DNA from: Streptomyces zinciresistens K42 | GTDB taxonomy: Bacteria; Actinomycetota; Actinomycetes; Streptomycetales; Streptomycetaceae | Assembly: GCF_000225525.1 (NCBI RefSeq) | Contig: NZ_AGBF01000025.1 | Span: 1 to 62,464, forward strand | DNA length: 62,464 nt | Reading direction: 5' to 3' | In this document: in pieces, positions 8,117 through 16,158 of the stretch | Position numbering within the stretch: position 1 is the stretch's first letter | How the letters are laid out: the number at the start of each line of letters is the position of its first letter | The notes under the pieces: model-generated | The model's database searches: none | What the model was told of the DNA's origin: nothing | Seen by the model: the letters and a program-made list of their open reading frames with translations, nothing else | Program-made: the position numbers and the translations under genes

Positions 8117-9343
8117 GTGCCTCGTACCGTCAGGGACGTCGTCTTCGTCGACGGCGTCCGCACCCCGTTCGGCAAGGCGGGCCCGAAGGGCATCTACCAC
8201 GAGACCCGCGCCGACGACCTCGTCGTGAAGGCGATCCGGGAGCTGCTGCGCCGCAACCCCGGGCTCGACCCGCAGCAGATCGACGAGGTCGCCATCGCCG
8301 CGACCACCCAGATCGGCGACCAGGGCCTGACCATCGGCCGCACCGCGGGAATCCTCGCAGGTCTCCCCCAGTCGGTGCCCGGCTACTCGATCGACCGCAT
8401 GTGCGCCGGCGCGCTGACCGCCGTCACCTCGGTCGCCGGTGCGGTCGCCTTCGGCGCGTACGACATCGCCGTCGCCGGCGGTGTCGAGCACATGGGCCGC
8501 CACCCCATGGGCGAGGGCGTCGACCCCAACCCGCGGTTCGTCAGCGAGAAGCTGGTCGACGAGTCGGCCCTGTTCATGGGCATGACGGCGGAGAACCTGC
8601 ACGACCGCTACCCGCACATCACCAAGCTGCGCGCCGACGAGTACGCCGTGCGCTCGCAGGAGAAGGCCGCCAAGGCGTACGCCGACGGCAGGATCCAGGC
8701 CGACCTGGTGCCGATCTCGGTGCGCCGCACCGACCCGGCGGCCGGCGAGACCGGCTGGGGCCTGGTCACCGCCGACGAGCCGATGCGGCCGGGCACCACG
8801 CTGGAGAACCTCTCCGCGCTGAAGACCCCGTTCCGGGTGCACGGCCGGGTCACCGCGGGCAACGCGGCCGGTCTGAACGACGGCGCCACCGCCTCCCTGA
8901 TCGCGTCCGAGGACTTCGCCCGCGAGAACAACCTGCCGGTGAAGATGCGCCTGGTGTCGTACGCCTTCGCGGGCGTCGAGCCCGAGGTCATGGGCTACGG
9001 CCCGATCCCGGCCACGGAGAAGGCCCTCGCCAAGGCGGGCATGGACATCTCCGAGATCGGCCTGTTCGAGATCAACGAGGCGTTCGCCGTCCAGGTCCTG
9101 GCCTTCCTCGACCACTACGGCATCGCGGACGACGACGCGCGCGTCAACCAGTACGGCGGCGCCATCGCCTTCGGCCACCCGCTGGCCTCCTCCGGCGTCC
9201 GGCTGATGACGCAGCTGGCCCGCCAGTTCGAGGAGCAGCCGCACGTCCGCTACGGCCTGACCACCATGTGCGTCGGCTTCGGCATGGGCGCGACGGTCAT
9301 CTGGGAGAACCCGCACTTCGACACCGCCGGAGGCAGCAAGTGA
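8117..9343 (+). CDS. fadA: acetyl-CoA acyltransferase (thiolase, beta-oxidation)
   Basis: Thiolase catalysing the last step of fatty-acid beta-oxidation, 3-ketoacyl-CoA + CoA to acyl-CoA + acetyl-CoA. It is full length at 408 residues from a GTG preceded by GGAGGAG. The nucleophile is Cys96 (IDRMCAGAL); the C-terminal acid/base motifs are present as NEAF, GHPLASSG and CVGFGMGA. The GHP motif is followed by Leu-Ala rather than the common Gly/Thr-Ala, a variant of the FadA branch. The stop overlaps the fadB start (GTGA), so the two subunits are translationally coupled. Confidence 0.94.
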   Translation: MPRTVRDVVFVDGVRTPFGKAGPKGIYHETRADDLVVKAIRELLRRNPGLDPQQIDEVAIAATTQIGDQGLTIGRTAGILAGLPQSVPGYSIDRMCAGALTAVTSVAGAVAFGAYDIAVAGGVEHMGRHPMGEGVDPNPRFVSEKLVDESALFMGMTAENLHDRYPHITKLRADEYAVRSQEKAAKAYADGRIQADLVPISVRRTDPAAGETGWGLVTADEPMRPGTTLENLSALKTPFRVHGRVTAGNAAGLNDGATASLIASEDFARENNLPVKMRLVSYAFAGVEPEVMGYGPIPATEKALAKAGMDISEIGLFEINEAFAVQVLAFLDHYGIADDDARVNQYGGAIAFGHPLASSGVRLMTQLARQFEEQPHVRYGLTTMCVGFGMGATVIWENPHFDTAGGSK

Positions 9344-11469
9344 GCACCACCGCCGAGCTTTTGAAGGGTGCGGCCGAGCTGTTCCCCGACGAGGTCGTGA
9401 CGCAGGCGCACGTACGCCACCTCGACCTGCCGTACGGCGCCGGGCGCTTCGCGCTCATCACGCTGGACAACGGCTTCGACCACACCAAGCCGACCACCTT
9501 CGGTCCGGCCTCGCTGGCGAACCTGAACACCGCCGTCGACCAGGTCGAGGCGGAGGCCGCGGCCGGCGACATCGTCGGCGCCGGCGTCACCGGCAAGCCG
9601 TTCATCTTCGCCGTCGGCGCCGACCTCAAGGGCGTCGAACTGCTCACCGAGCACCAGGACGCGCTGGCCATCGGCAAGGGCGGCCACGAGGTCTTCAAGC
9701 GCCTCGCGGGCCTCGCGGTGCCGACCTTCGCGTACTACAACGGCGCCGCCATGGGCGGTGGCGTCGAGGTCGGTCTGCACTGCACGTACCGCACCGTCTC
9801 CCAGGCGCTGCCGGCGTTCTCGCTGCCCGAGGTCTTCCTCGGCCTGGTGCCCGGCTGGGGCGGCTGCACGATCCTGCCGAACCTGATCGGCGCGGACAGG
9901 GCCGTCTCGGTGATCATCGAGAACAGCCTCAACCAGAACAAGCAGCTCAAGGGCCGCCAGGTCTTCGAACTGGGCATCGCGGACGCCCTGTTCGAGGGGG
10001 CCGACTTCCTGGAGCAGTCGCTGATCTGGACCGCCCGGGTGCTGAAGGGCGACATCGCGGTCGAGCGCCCGGTGGTCGACCGCGGTGAGGGCTGGGACCA
10101 GGCCGTCGCCAGGGGCCGCTTCCTCGCCGACTCCAAGGTGCACGGGGCCGCCCCGGCCGCCTACCGCGCCCTGGACATCATCGCCGCCGCCAAGGACGGC
10201 GACCTCCAGCGGGGCTTCGACGCCGAGGACCGGGCGCTCGCCGACCTGATCATGGGCGGTGAACTGCGCTCCGGCATCTACGCCTTCAACCTGGTGCAGA
10301 AGCGCGGCAAGCGCCCCGCGGGCGCGCCGGACAAGAGCCTGGCCCGCCCGGTCACCAAGGTCGGTGTCGTCGGCGCCGGTCTGATGGCCTCCCAGCTCGC
10401 GCTGCTCTTCCTGCGCCGCCTGGAGGTGCCGGTCGTCCTGACCGACATCGACCAGGAGCGCGTCGACAAGGGCGTGGGCTACGTCCACGCCGAGATCGAC
10501 AAGCTGCTCGGCAAGGGCCGGATCGGCCAGGACCGGGCCAACCGCCTCAAGGCGCTGGTCACCGGTGTCCTGGACAAGGCCGAGGGCTTCGCGGACGCCG
10601 ACTTCGTGATCGAGGCCGTCTTCGAGGAGATCGGCGTCAAGCAGCAGGTGTTCGCGGAGGTCGAGGCGGTCGCCCCGGCGCACGCGATCCTCGCCACCAA
10701 CACCTCCTCGCTGTCGGTCACCGAGATGGCGTCGAAGCTGAAGAACCCCGAGCGGGTCGTGGGCTTCCACTTCTTCAACCCGGTCGCGATCCTGCCGCTG
10801 CTGGAGATCGTGCGCGGCGAGCAGACCGACGACGCCTCCCTGGCCACGGCGTTCGCCGTCGCCAGGAAGCTGAAGAAGACCGCGGTCCTGACCAAGGACG
10901 CCCCCGCGTTCGTCGTGAACCGCATCCTCACCCGCTTCATGGGCGAGATCCAGAACGTCATCGACGAGGGCACCCCGGTCGAGGTCGCCGAGAAGGCCGT
11001 CGAGCCGCTCGGTCTGCCGATGTCCCCGCTGGTGCTGCTGGAACTCGTCGGCCCCGCGATCGGCCTGCATGTCTCGGAGACCCTCAACCGGGCGTTCCCG
11101 GACCGCTTCACGGTCTCCCCGAACCTCGCGGCCGTCGTCAAGGCGGGCAAGCGCGGCTTCTACGTCCACGACTCCGGCAAGCCGGAGCTGGACCCCGAGG
11201 TCGCCGCGCTGCTGAAGCAGGGCGACGCGGTGCTCACCGAGGAGCAGGTCCGCGACCGCGTCCTGGACGCCGTCGCCCAGGAGATCGGCCTGATGCTCGA
11301 CGAGGGTGTCGTCGCCGAGGCCCAGGACATCGACCTCTGCCTGATCACCGGCGCCGGCTGGCCCTTCCACCTGGGCGGCATCACGCCGTACCTGGACCGC
11401 GAGGGCGTCTCCGAGCGGGTGAACGGCAGGAGGTTCCTGGCGCCGGGCGTCGCGAGCGTGCCCGCGTAG
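9340..11469 (+). CDS. fadB: enoyl-CoA hydratase/3-hydroxyacyl-CoA dehydrogenase (beta-oxidation multienzyme)
   Basis: A bifunctional FadB/FadJ-type protein of 709 residues, starting at the GTG that overlaps the fadA stop. The N-terminal half is a crotonase-fold enoyl-CoA hydratase (oxyanion segments AVGADLKGVE and NGAAMGGGVEVGLH, then LPEVFLGLVPGWGG with the catalytic Glu). From about residue 338 there is a Rossmann fold binding NAD (VGVVGAGLMASQLA) and then the 3-hydroxyacyl-CoA dehydrogenase domain with the VGFHFFNPV motif containing the catalytic His. Together with FadA it forms the trifunctional complex. A strong hairpin ends the operon. Confidence 0.95.
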   Translation: MSTTAELLKGAAELFPDEVVTQAHVRHLDLPYGAGRFALITLDNGFDHTKPTTFGPASLANLNTAVDQVEAEAAAGDIVGAGVTGKPFIFAVGADLKGVELLTEHQDALAIGKGGHEVFKRLAGLAVPTFAYYNGAAMGGGVEVGLHCTYRTVSQALPAFSLPEVFLGLVPGWGGCTILPNLIGADRAVSVIIENSLNQNKQLKGRQVFELGIADALFEGADFLEQSLIWTARVLKGDIAVERPVVDRGEGWDQAVARGRFLADSKVHGAAPAAYRALDIIAAAKDGDLQRGFDAEDRALADLIMGGELRSGIYAFNLVQKRGKRPAGAPDKSLARPVTKVGVVGAGLMASQLALLFLRRLEVPVVLTDIDQERVDKGVGYVHAEIDKLLGKGRIGQDRANRLKALVTGVLDKAEGFADADFVIEAVFEEIGVKQQVFAEVEAVAPAHAILATNTSSLSVTEMASKLKNPERVVGFHFFNPVAILPLLEIVRGEQTDDASLATAFAVARKLKKTAVLTKDAPAFVVNRILTRFMGEIQNVIDEGTPVEVAEKAVEPLGLPMSPLVLLELVGPAIGLHVSETLNRAFPDRFTVSPNLAAVVKAGKRGFYVHDSGKPELDPEVAALLKQGDAVLTEEQVRDRVLDAVAQEIGLMLDEGVVAEAQDIDLCLITGAGWPFHLGGITPYLDREGVSERVNGRRFLAPGVASVPA

Positions 11470-11489
11470 TACGGCCCGTGCCGGACGCC

Positions 11490-11523
11490 GGTGCCCCGCA
11501 CATCCGTCGGTGTGCGGGGCACC
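11490..11523. terminator. bidirectional terminator, fadB / 11.5-kb gene
   Basis: Perfect 13-bp stem (GGTGCCCCGCACA and its complement) with an 8-base loop, placed between two convergent stops. Confidence 0.85.
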
Positions 11524-11532
11524 CTGGTGCCG

Positions 11533-11916
11533 TCAGCCGTCAGCCGGGCGCCGGTCCTCGACGTGGACGACCCGCAGTTCCGTGCCGTCCTGATGGCGCT
11601 TGGCGCGGCCGTGCAGGCCGACGGCCAGATGCGTGGGGTCGGCGGGCTCGTCGGGACCGACATGGGTCATCACGTCGGGGTGATGGCCCGTCACCAGCCA
11701 CCCCATGTCGTCCTTGAGGGTGAGCACGTTGAAGTCCCCGGCCTGGGAGCCGACGTGCACGGGACCGTACTCGCCCAGGAGCCGCACCGCGGCGTCCGCC
11801 AGATCGCCGGCGGGCTCCTTCAGCACCACGCAGGTGCCGTTCTCGAACAGTGCCCAGGACGCCCCCGAGGGCTCCAGGACCCGCTGCCAGACCACTATCA
11901 GCTCTTCCGTCTCCAT
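11533..11916 (-). CDS. hypothetical protein
   Basis: About 127 residues from the ATG of METEELIVVW, chosen because AGGA lies 8 bases upstream; an ATG nine bases earlier (11925) is the alternative. The sequence is a soluble, compact alpha/beta-type protein (VVWQRVLEPSGASWALFENG, VHVGSQAGDFNVLTL) ending in a charged tail. I do not recognise a family. It is followed on the same strand, 64 bases upstream, by another unknown, so the two may be co-expressed from the far side of 12.99 kb. Confidence 0.72.
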   Translation of the reverse strand: METEELIVVWQRVLEPSGASWALFENGTCVVLKEPAGDLADAAVRLLGEYGPVHVGSQAGDFNVLTLKDDMGWLVTGHHPDVMTHVGPDEPADPTHLAVGLHGRAKRHQDGTELRVVHVEDRRPADG

Positions 11917-11980
11917 ACCCGCCATCCTGCCTGCCGCGCCCCTGTTCCTCCCGCCCGCGGTCCCGGTGACCGGGGCGCCC

Positions 11981-12997
11981 TCAGACCTCCCGCCACGCCT
12001 CCAGCGCGAGGCCGGGCTCGTCCTTGCGCCGGGTGACCAGCAGCCGGCCGTCCGACGGCGACAGGGTGGCCGCGACCACCCGCCCGCCCTCGTCGAGCGC
12101 CAGCGCCACCAGCGCGTCCTCCGGCAGCGGCGGACCCGACTCGGTCCACCACGCCCCCGCAGACTCCTGTTCGGTCGGATACGCGGCGAAGGCGACCCGG
12201 CCGGCGGCCGAACGCCGGGCCAGCAGCGTGCAGTCGTGGCCGTCGAGCCGGCAGCGCAGCGCCCGGAGGGGGCCCGGACCCGCGGACGTCAGCAGCCTCA
12301 CCGGCTCCGATCCCGGGCGCCAGGCCCACAGCCCGTCCGCCTCGTCGGCGTAGAAGAGCGTGGTGTGCTCCGCGGAGGTCGCCAGCGCGTAGAGGGTGTC
12401 GGCGCGCACGGGGGTCTCCAGCGCCTCCTCCAGCACCGGCACGCTGCCCGGCTCCTCCTGCCGCCAGTGCAGCACGGCGCCGGGGACGGCCGCGTACAGC
12501 TCGACACGCCCCGACTCCCCCACCACGGCGGCCGGACGCTCGGCGACGTCGCGCCCCTTCAGGTCCCGCCACGGGCCCCAGCCGCCCACCTGCTTCTGGC
12601 CGCGCATGCTCATCCCGCCGGCCCGGTTGCGGACGAAGACATGGGCGCGCCCCTGCGCGTCGACGGTGACGGCCGGGCTGCCCGTACGGTCCCCGGTGCC
12701 GTCCGGGTGGCCGATGGACGCCCAGTCCAGGGCGGCGAGGCGCGGGCGGAAGTGCGTGGTGTGCACCAGCCCGGACTCGCCCGGCTTGGTGGGGCGCCAG
12801 GCCGCCAGGTGCGCATAGGAGTCGGCGCCCTGCCCGAACGCGGGGCCGGGGCGCAGCTTCTGCTCGCCGCCCACCCGGCGCGGCGGCTCCCAGCGGCCGT
12901 CCGCTCCGAGCTCGGCCCGGCACAGCACGGTGTCGCCCGCCGGCAGATAGACGCTGAGGCGGCCGTCGCGGCCGCGGATGAGCCAGTCGCCGTTCAC
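11981..12997 (-). CDS. hypothetical protein, probable beta-propeller
   Basis: A 338-residue protein made of repeating short beta-strand units of the type SPAVTVDAQGRAHVFVRN ... GWGPWRDL (about residues 105-145) and related copies before and after it. This resembles the bacterial lectin-like beta-propellers, in which each blade carries a W.. WxxL pattern. There is no signal peptide or membrane helix, so it appears cytoplasmic, which is unusual for lectin propellers. No catalytic residues can be assigned. It is divergent from the dehydrogenase at 13.1 kb with about 95 bases between starts. Confidence 0.72.
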   Translation of the reverse strand: MNGDWLIRGRDGRLSVYLPAGDTVLCRAELGADGRWEPPRRVGGEQKLRPGPAFGQGADSYAHLAAWRPTKPGESGLVHTTHFRPRLAALDWASIGHPDGTGDRTGSPAVTVDAQGRAHVFVRNRAGGMSMRGQKQVGGWGPWRDLKGRDVAERPAAVVGESGRVELYAAVPGAVLHWRQEEPGSVPVLEEALETPVRADTLYALATSAEHTTLFYADEADGLWAWRPGSEPVRLLTSAGPGPLRALRCRLDGHDCTLLARRSAAGRVAFAAYPTEQESAGAWWTESGPPLPEDALVALALDEGGRVVAATLSPSDGRLLVTRRKDEPGLALEAWREV

Positions 12998-13091
12998 CTG
13001 TTCACTCTATTCGGGGGCGGTACGCCGTGGGGCCCCGCCCCCGGGCAAGCTGGGTCACGGCAATGTCCGTACGAGAACAGGAAGTCGACGT

Positions 13092-13985
13092 ATGACCGAC
13101 AAGCTCACCGTGAGTGTCCTGGGCACCGGCATCATGGGTGCCGCGATGGCCCGCAACATCGCCGGGGCCGGGCACACCGTCCGGGTCTGGAACCGCACCC
13201 GTGCCAAGGCAGCGCCCCTGGCCGCCGACGGTGCCCATGTCGCCGGCACCCCCGCCGAGGCGGTCGAGGGCGCCGACGTCGTGCTGACCGTGCTCCACGA
13301 CGGTCCGGCGACGCTGGAGGTGATGCGGGAGGCGGCGCCCGTGCTGCGCTCCGGCGCGGTCTGGATGCAGTCGACGACGGCGGGGATCGACGGCGTCGCG
13401 GACCTGGCGGAGTTCGCCGCCGAGCACGGCCTGGTCTTCTACGACGCCCCCGTCCTCGGCACCCGGGCGCCCGCCGAGGCGGGGCAGCTGACCGTGCTGG
13501 CGGCCGGGCCGGCCGAGGGCCGGGAGCGGCTGGCGCCGGTGTGCGACGCGGTCGGCGCCCGTACGGTGTGGACCGGCGAGGACGGCGCCGCCGGGACCGC
13601 GACCGGGCTGAAGCTGGTCGCCAACAGCTGGGTGCTCGCGGTGACGAACGCGGCCGGGGAGGCGCTGGCACTGGCCAAGGCGCTGGACGTCGATCCCCGC
13701 CGGTTCTTCGAGGTGATCGAGGGCGGTCCGCTCGACATGGGCTATCTGCGCGCCAAGTCGGGGCTGCTGCTGGAGGGGGGTCTGACGCCGGCCCAGTTCG
13801 CGGTCGCCACGGCGGCCAAGGACGCCCGGCTGGTCGTCGCGGCGGGCGAGCGGCACGGGGTGCGCCTCGACGTGGCCGAGGCGGGCGCGGAGCGCTTCGA
13901 GCGCGCGGCGGCGCAGGGCCACGGGGACGAGGACATGGCGGCGGCGTACTTCGCCAGCTTCGTGCAGGACGCGGAGGAGCGGTGA
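13092..13985 (+). CDS. NAD(P)-dependent beta-hydroxyacid dehydrogenase (3-hydroxyisobutyrate dehydrogenase family)
   Basis: A 297-residue dehydrogenase from the ATG at 13092. The Rossmann motif VLGTGIMGAAMARNIAGAG and the following RVWNRTRAK (NADP-type Arg) are at residues 8-36; the substrate-binding sequence DAPVLGTRAPAEAGQLTVLA is near residue 117-136; the catalytic Lys lies in GLKLVANSW. Family members oxidise 3-hydroxyisobutyrate, tartronate semialdehyde or glyoxylate-type substrates; the specific one cannot be told. An upstream extension of the frame to 12978 lacks family sequence. A weak GC hairpin follows the stop. Confidence 0.88.
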   Translation: MTDKLTVSVLGTGIMGAAMARNIAGAGHTVRVWNRTRAKAAPLAADGAHVAGTPAEAVEGADVVLTVLHDGPATLEVMREAAPVLRSGAVWMQSTTAGIDGVADLAEFAAEHGLVFYDAPVLGTRAPAEAGQLTVLAAGPAEGRERLAPVCDAVGARTVWTGEDGAAGTATGLKLVANSWVLAVTNAAGEALALAKALDVDPRRFFEVIEGGPLDMGYLRAKSGLLLEGGLTPAQFAVATAAKDARLVVAAGERHGVRLDVAEAGAERFERAAAQGHGDEDMAAAYFASFVQDAEER

Positions 13986-14060
13986 CGGCACCGCCCTCCC
14001 GGTGAGGCCGCCGGCGTCGCGGGACGCCGCCGGGGTCGACGGGCATGCGACCCTTGCCGC

Positions 14061-14435
14061 ATGACTGAGGACGTGCCGCTGCTGGTGGTCGTCGACGCCG
14101 CGAACGTCGTCGGATCGGTGCCCGACGGATGGTGGCGGGACCGGCGGGGCGCCGCCGAGCGGCTGCGGGACCGGCTGGCGGCCGACGGGGTGCCGGGACA
14201 GGCCGGGCCGGTCGAGATCGTGCTCGTCGTCGAGGGGGCCGCGCGGGGCGTGGAGTCGGTGCCGGGAGTGCGGGTGGAGGCGGCGCGCGGCAGCGGGGAC
14301 GACCACATGGTCGGGCTGGTCGCGGCGGCCGGGGGGCGCCGCACCCTGGTGGTCACGGCCGACCGCGGGCTGCGGCGGCGGGTCGAGGAGCTGGGGGCGC
14401 GGGTCGCCGGTCCGCGCACGGTCCGCCCGCGGTGA
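14061..14435 (+). CDS. PIN/NYN-like domain protein
   Basis: A 124-residue protein often labelled NTP pyrophosphohydrolase in Streptomyces annotations (recalled), a label the sequence does not support. It begins with a beta strand ending in DAANVVGS, has a central SGDDHMV and ends with VVTADRGLRRRVEELGA. This layout (D..N, then DD, then TADRGL) is that of NYN/PIN-fold nucleases, which bind Mg at clustered aspartates and cut RNA. Catalytic activity is an inference. It converges on the permease gene across a strong terminator. Confidence 0.75.
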   Translation: MTEDVPLLVVVDAANVVGSVPDGWWRDRRGAAERLRDRLAADGVPGQAGPVEIVLVVEGAARGVESVPGVRVEAARGSGDDHMVGLVAAAGGRRTLVVTADRGLRRRVEELGARVAGPRTVRPR

Positions 14436-14438
14436 CGG

Positions 14439-14484
14439 ACGGGCCCCGCGGCCGTCGCCGGGTGGGCGCGTCCGCGGGGCCCGT
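14439..14484. terminator. bidirectional terminator
   Basis: Perfect 13-bp stem (ACGGGCCCCGCGG and its complement) with a 20-base loop, between the convergent NYN-like and permease genes. Confidence 0.8.
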
Positions 14485-14502
14485 GCCGGGCGGGGGGCGG
14501 GG

Positions 14503-16011
14503 CTACGGCGTCGCGCCCGAACCCCGCCCGGCCTCCGCCTGCTGCTGTCCCAGACGGCTGTGGGAGCGGCCGTAGAGGAAGTACACGGCGAAGCCGGCGA
14601 CCATCCAGATCGCGAAGCGGAGCCAGGTCTCCGCGGGCAGGTTGATCATCAGCCACAGCGAGGCGCACACCGACAGGACGGGCAGGACCGGCACCCAGGG
14701 GGTGCGGAACGCACGCGGCAGGTCGGGGCGGGTGTTGCGCAGGATGATCACGCCGATGGCCACCACCACGAAGGCGAACAGGGTGCCGATGTTCACCAGG
14801 GCGGCGAGTTCGGTCAGCGGGGTGAAGCCGGCGAGCACCGCGATGATCACGCCGAGCAGGATCGTCGGCCGGTGCGGGGTCTTGAACCGCGGGTGGACGT
14901 GGGAGAAGAACCGCGGCAGCAGCCCGTCGCGGCTCATGGCGAAGAAGACGCGGGTCTGGCCGAGGAGCAGGATCATGCAGACCGTCGTGAGGCCGACCGC
15001 GGCGCCGAAGCTGATGAAGCCGGCGTACCAGGGGTGTCCGGTCTCCTTGAACGCGTCGGCGAGGGGGGCGTCCACGGAGAGCTTGGTGTAGTTCTGCATG
15101 CCCGTGACGACGATCGACACGAGGACGTAGAGCGTGGTGCAGATGATGAGGGAGCCGATGATGCCGCGCGGCATGTCGCGCTGCGGGTTCCTGGTCTCCT
15201 CGGCGGCGGTGGCCACGACGTCGAAGCCGATGAAGGCGAAGAAGACGACGGAGGCGGCGGTGAAGATGCCCATCACGCCGAAGTTGGACGGCGCCCAGCC
15301 GAACATGAGCTGGATCAGCGGCGCCTGGAGGCTGCCGCCGGCGTCCACGGGCTGGCTCTCGGGGATGAACGGGTCGTAGTTGTCGGCGTTGATGAGGAAG
15401 GCGCCGGCGATGATCACGGTGAGGACGACGGCCACCTTGATGGCCACGACCACGGACGTGATGCGCGCGGAGAGCTTCATGCCGAGGACGAGGACGAAGG
15501 TGAGGACGAGGACGAGGGCGGCGGCGAGGATGTCGAAGCCGAAGGCGTCGGCGCCCTCCCTGCTGCCGAGTCCGGCGGGCATCGTCCAGCCCGCGTTGTC
15601 CATGAGCGACTGGATGTAGCCGGACCAGCCGACCGCCACCACCGCCGTCCCGAGGGCGAACTCCAGGACCAGGTCCCAGCCGATGATCCACGCGGGCAGT
15701 TCGCCGAGGGAGGCGTACGAGAACGTGTACGCCGACCCGGCGACCGGCAGTGTGGAGGCGAACTCGGCGTAGCAGAGGGCGGCCAGGGCGCAGGCGATGC
15801 CGGACACGACGAACGCCAGGGCCACGGCGGGCCCGGCGTTGTCCTTCGCGACCGTGCCCGTCAGCACGAAGATGCCCGTGCCGATGATGACGCCGACCCC
15901 GAAGACGGTCAGGTCCAGCGCCGACAGGGACTTCTTGAGGGCGTGCTCCGGCTCCTCGGTGTCGGCGATGGACTGCTCGACTCTCTTCGTCCGGAAGAGT
16001 GTGCTGCTCAC
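14503..16011 (-). CDS. APC-family amino acid permease
   Basis: A polytopic membrane transporter of about 502 residues in the cationic amino acid transporter branch of the APC superfamily. The start is the GTG at 16011 (VSSTLFRTKRVEQSI), which has GGGAGG 7 bases upstream; longer starts lack a ribosome site. TM1 carries the substrate-binding loop VGVIIGTGIFVLTG. About 12-13 helices follow, with conserved FFAFIGFDVVATAAEETRNP in the middle. The short C-terminal tail is hydrophilic. It imports amino acids with protons; the substrate is not predictable. A terminator separates it from dxs upstream, so it has its own promoter. Confidence 0.92.
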   Translation of the reverse strand: MSSTLFRTKRVEQSIADTEEPEHALKKSLSALDLTVFGVGVIIGTGIFVLTGTVAKDNAGPAVALAFVVSGIACALAALCYAEFASTLPVAGSAYTFSYASLGELPAWIIGWDLVLEFALGTAVVAVGWSGYIQSLMDNAGWTMPAGLGSREGADAFGFDILAAALVLVLTFVLVLGMKLSARITSVVVAIKVAVVLTVIIAGAFLINADNYDPFIPESQPVDAGGSLQAPLIQLMFGWAPSNFGVMGIFTAASVVFFAFIGFDVVATAAEETRNPQRDMPRGIIGSLIICTTLYVLVSIVVTGMQNYTKLSVDAPLADAFKETGHPWYAGFISFGAAVGLTTVCMILLLGQTRVFFAMSRDGLLPRFFSHVHPRFKTPHRPTILLGVIIAVLAGFTPLTELAALVNIGTLFAFVVVAIGVIILRNTRPDLPRAFRTPWVPVLPVLSVCASLWLMINLPAETWLRFAIWMVAGFAVYFLYGRSHSRLGQQQAEAGRGSGATP

Positions 16012-16097
16012 GGTCGTACCTCCCACGCTTGTCGTCCCCGACATGATCGAGAGGGGGCCTGGTACGCCTGCCCCGGCGCGCGCCGATTCATACGGAT

Positions 16098-16137
16098 GGG
16101 CCGGTTTCACCACCCTTCGCGGTGGTGAAACCGGCCC
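16098..16137 (-). terminator. terminator after dxs
   Basis: Perfect 17-bp stem (GGGCCGGTTTCACCACC and its complement) closed by a CTTCGC loop, 22 bases after the dxs stop. Confidence 0.9.
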
Positions 16138-16158
16138 GTACGGCCCAGTGGGGCGGGG

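Noticed and set aside
7880..9316. 478-codon minus-strand frame
   Set aside because: It lies opposite the fadA thiolase and has the His/Val/Gly/Arg-rich composition typical of shadows on the complementary strand of GC-rich genes; no protein family is visible.
9250..11370. 706-codon minus-strand frame
   Set aside because: Shadow of fadB; long only because stop codons are rare in high-GC DNA.
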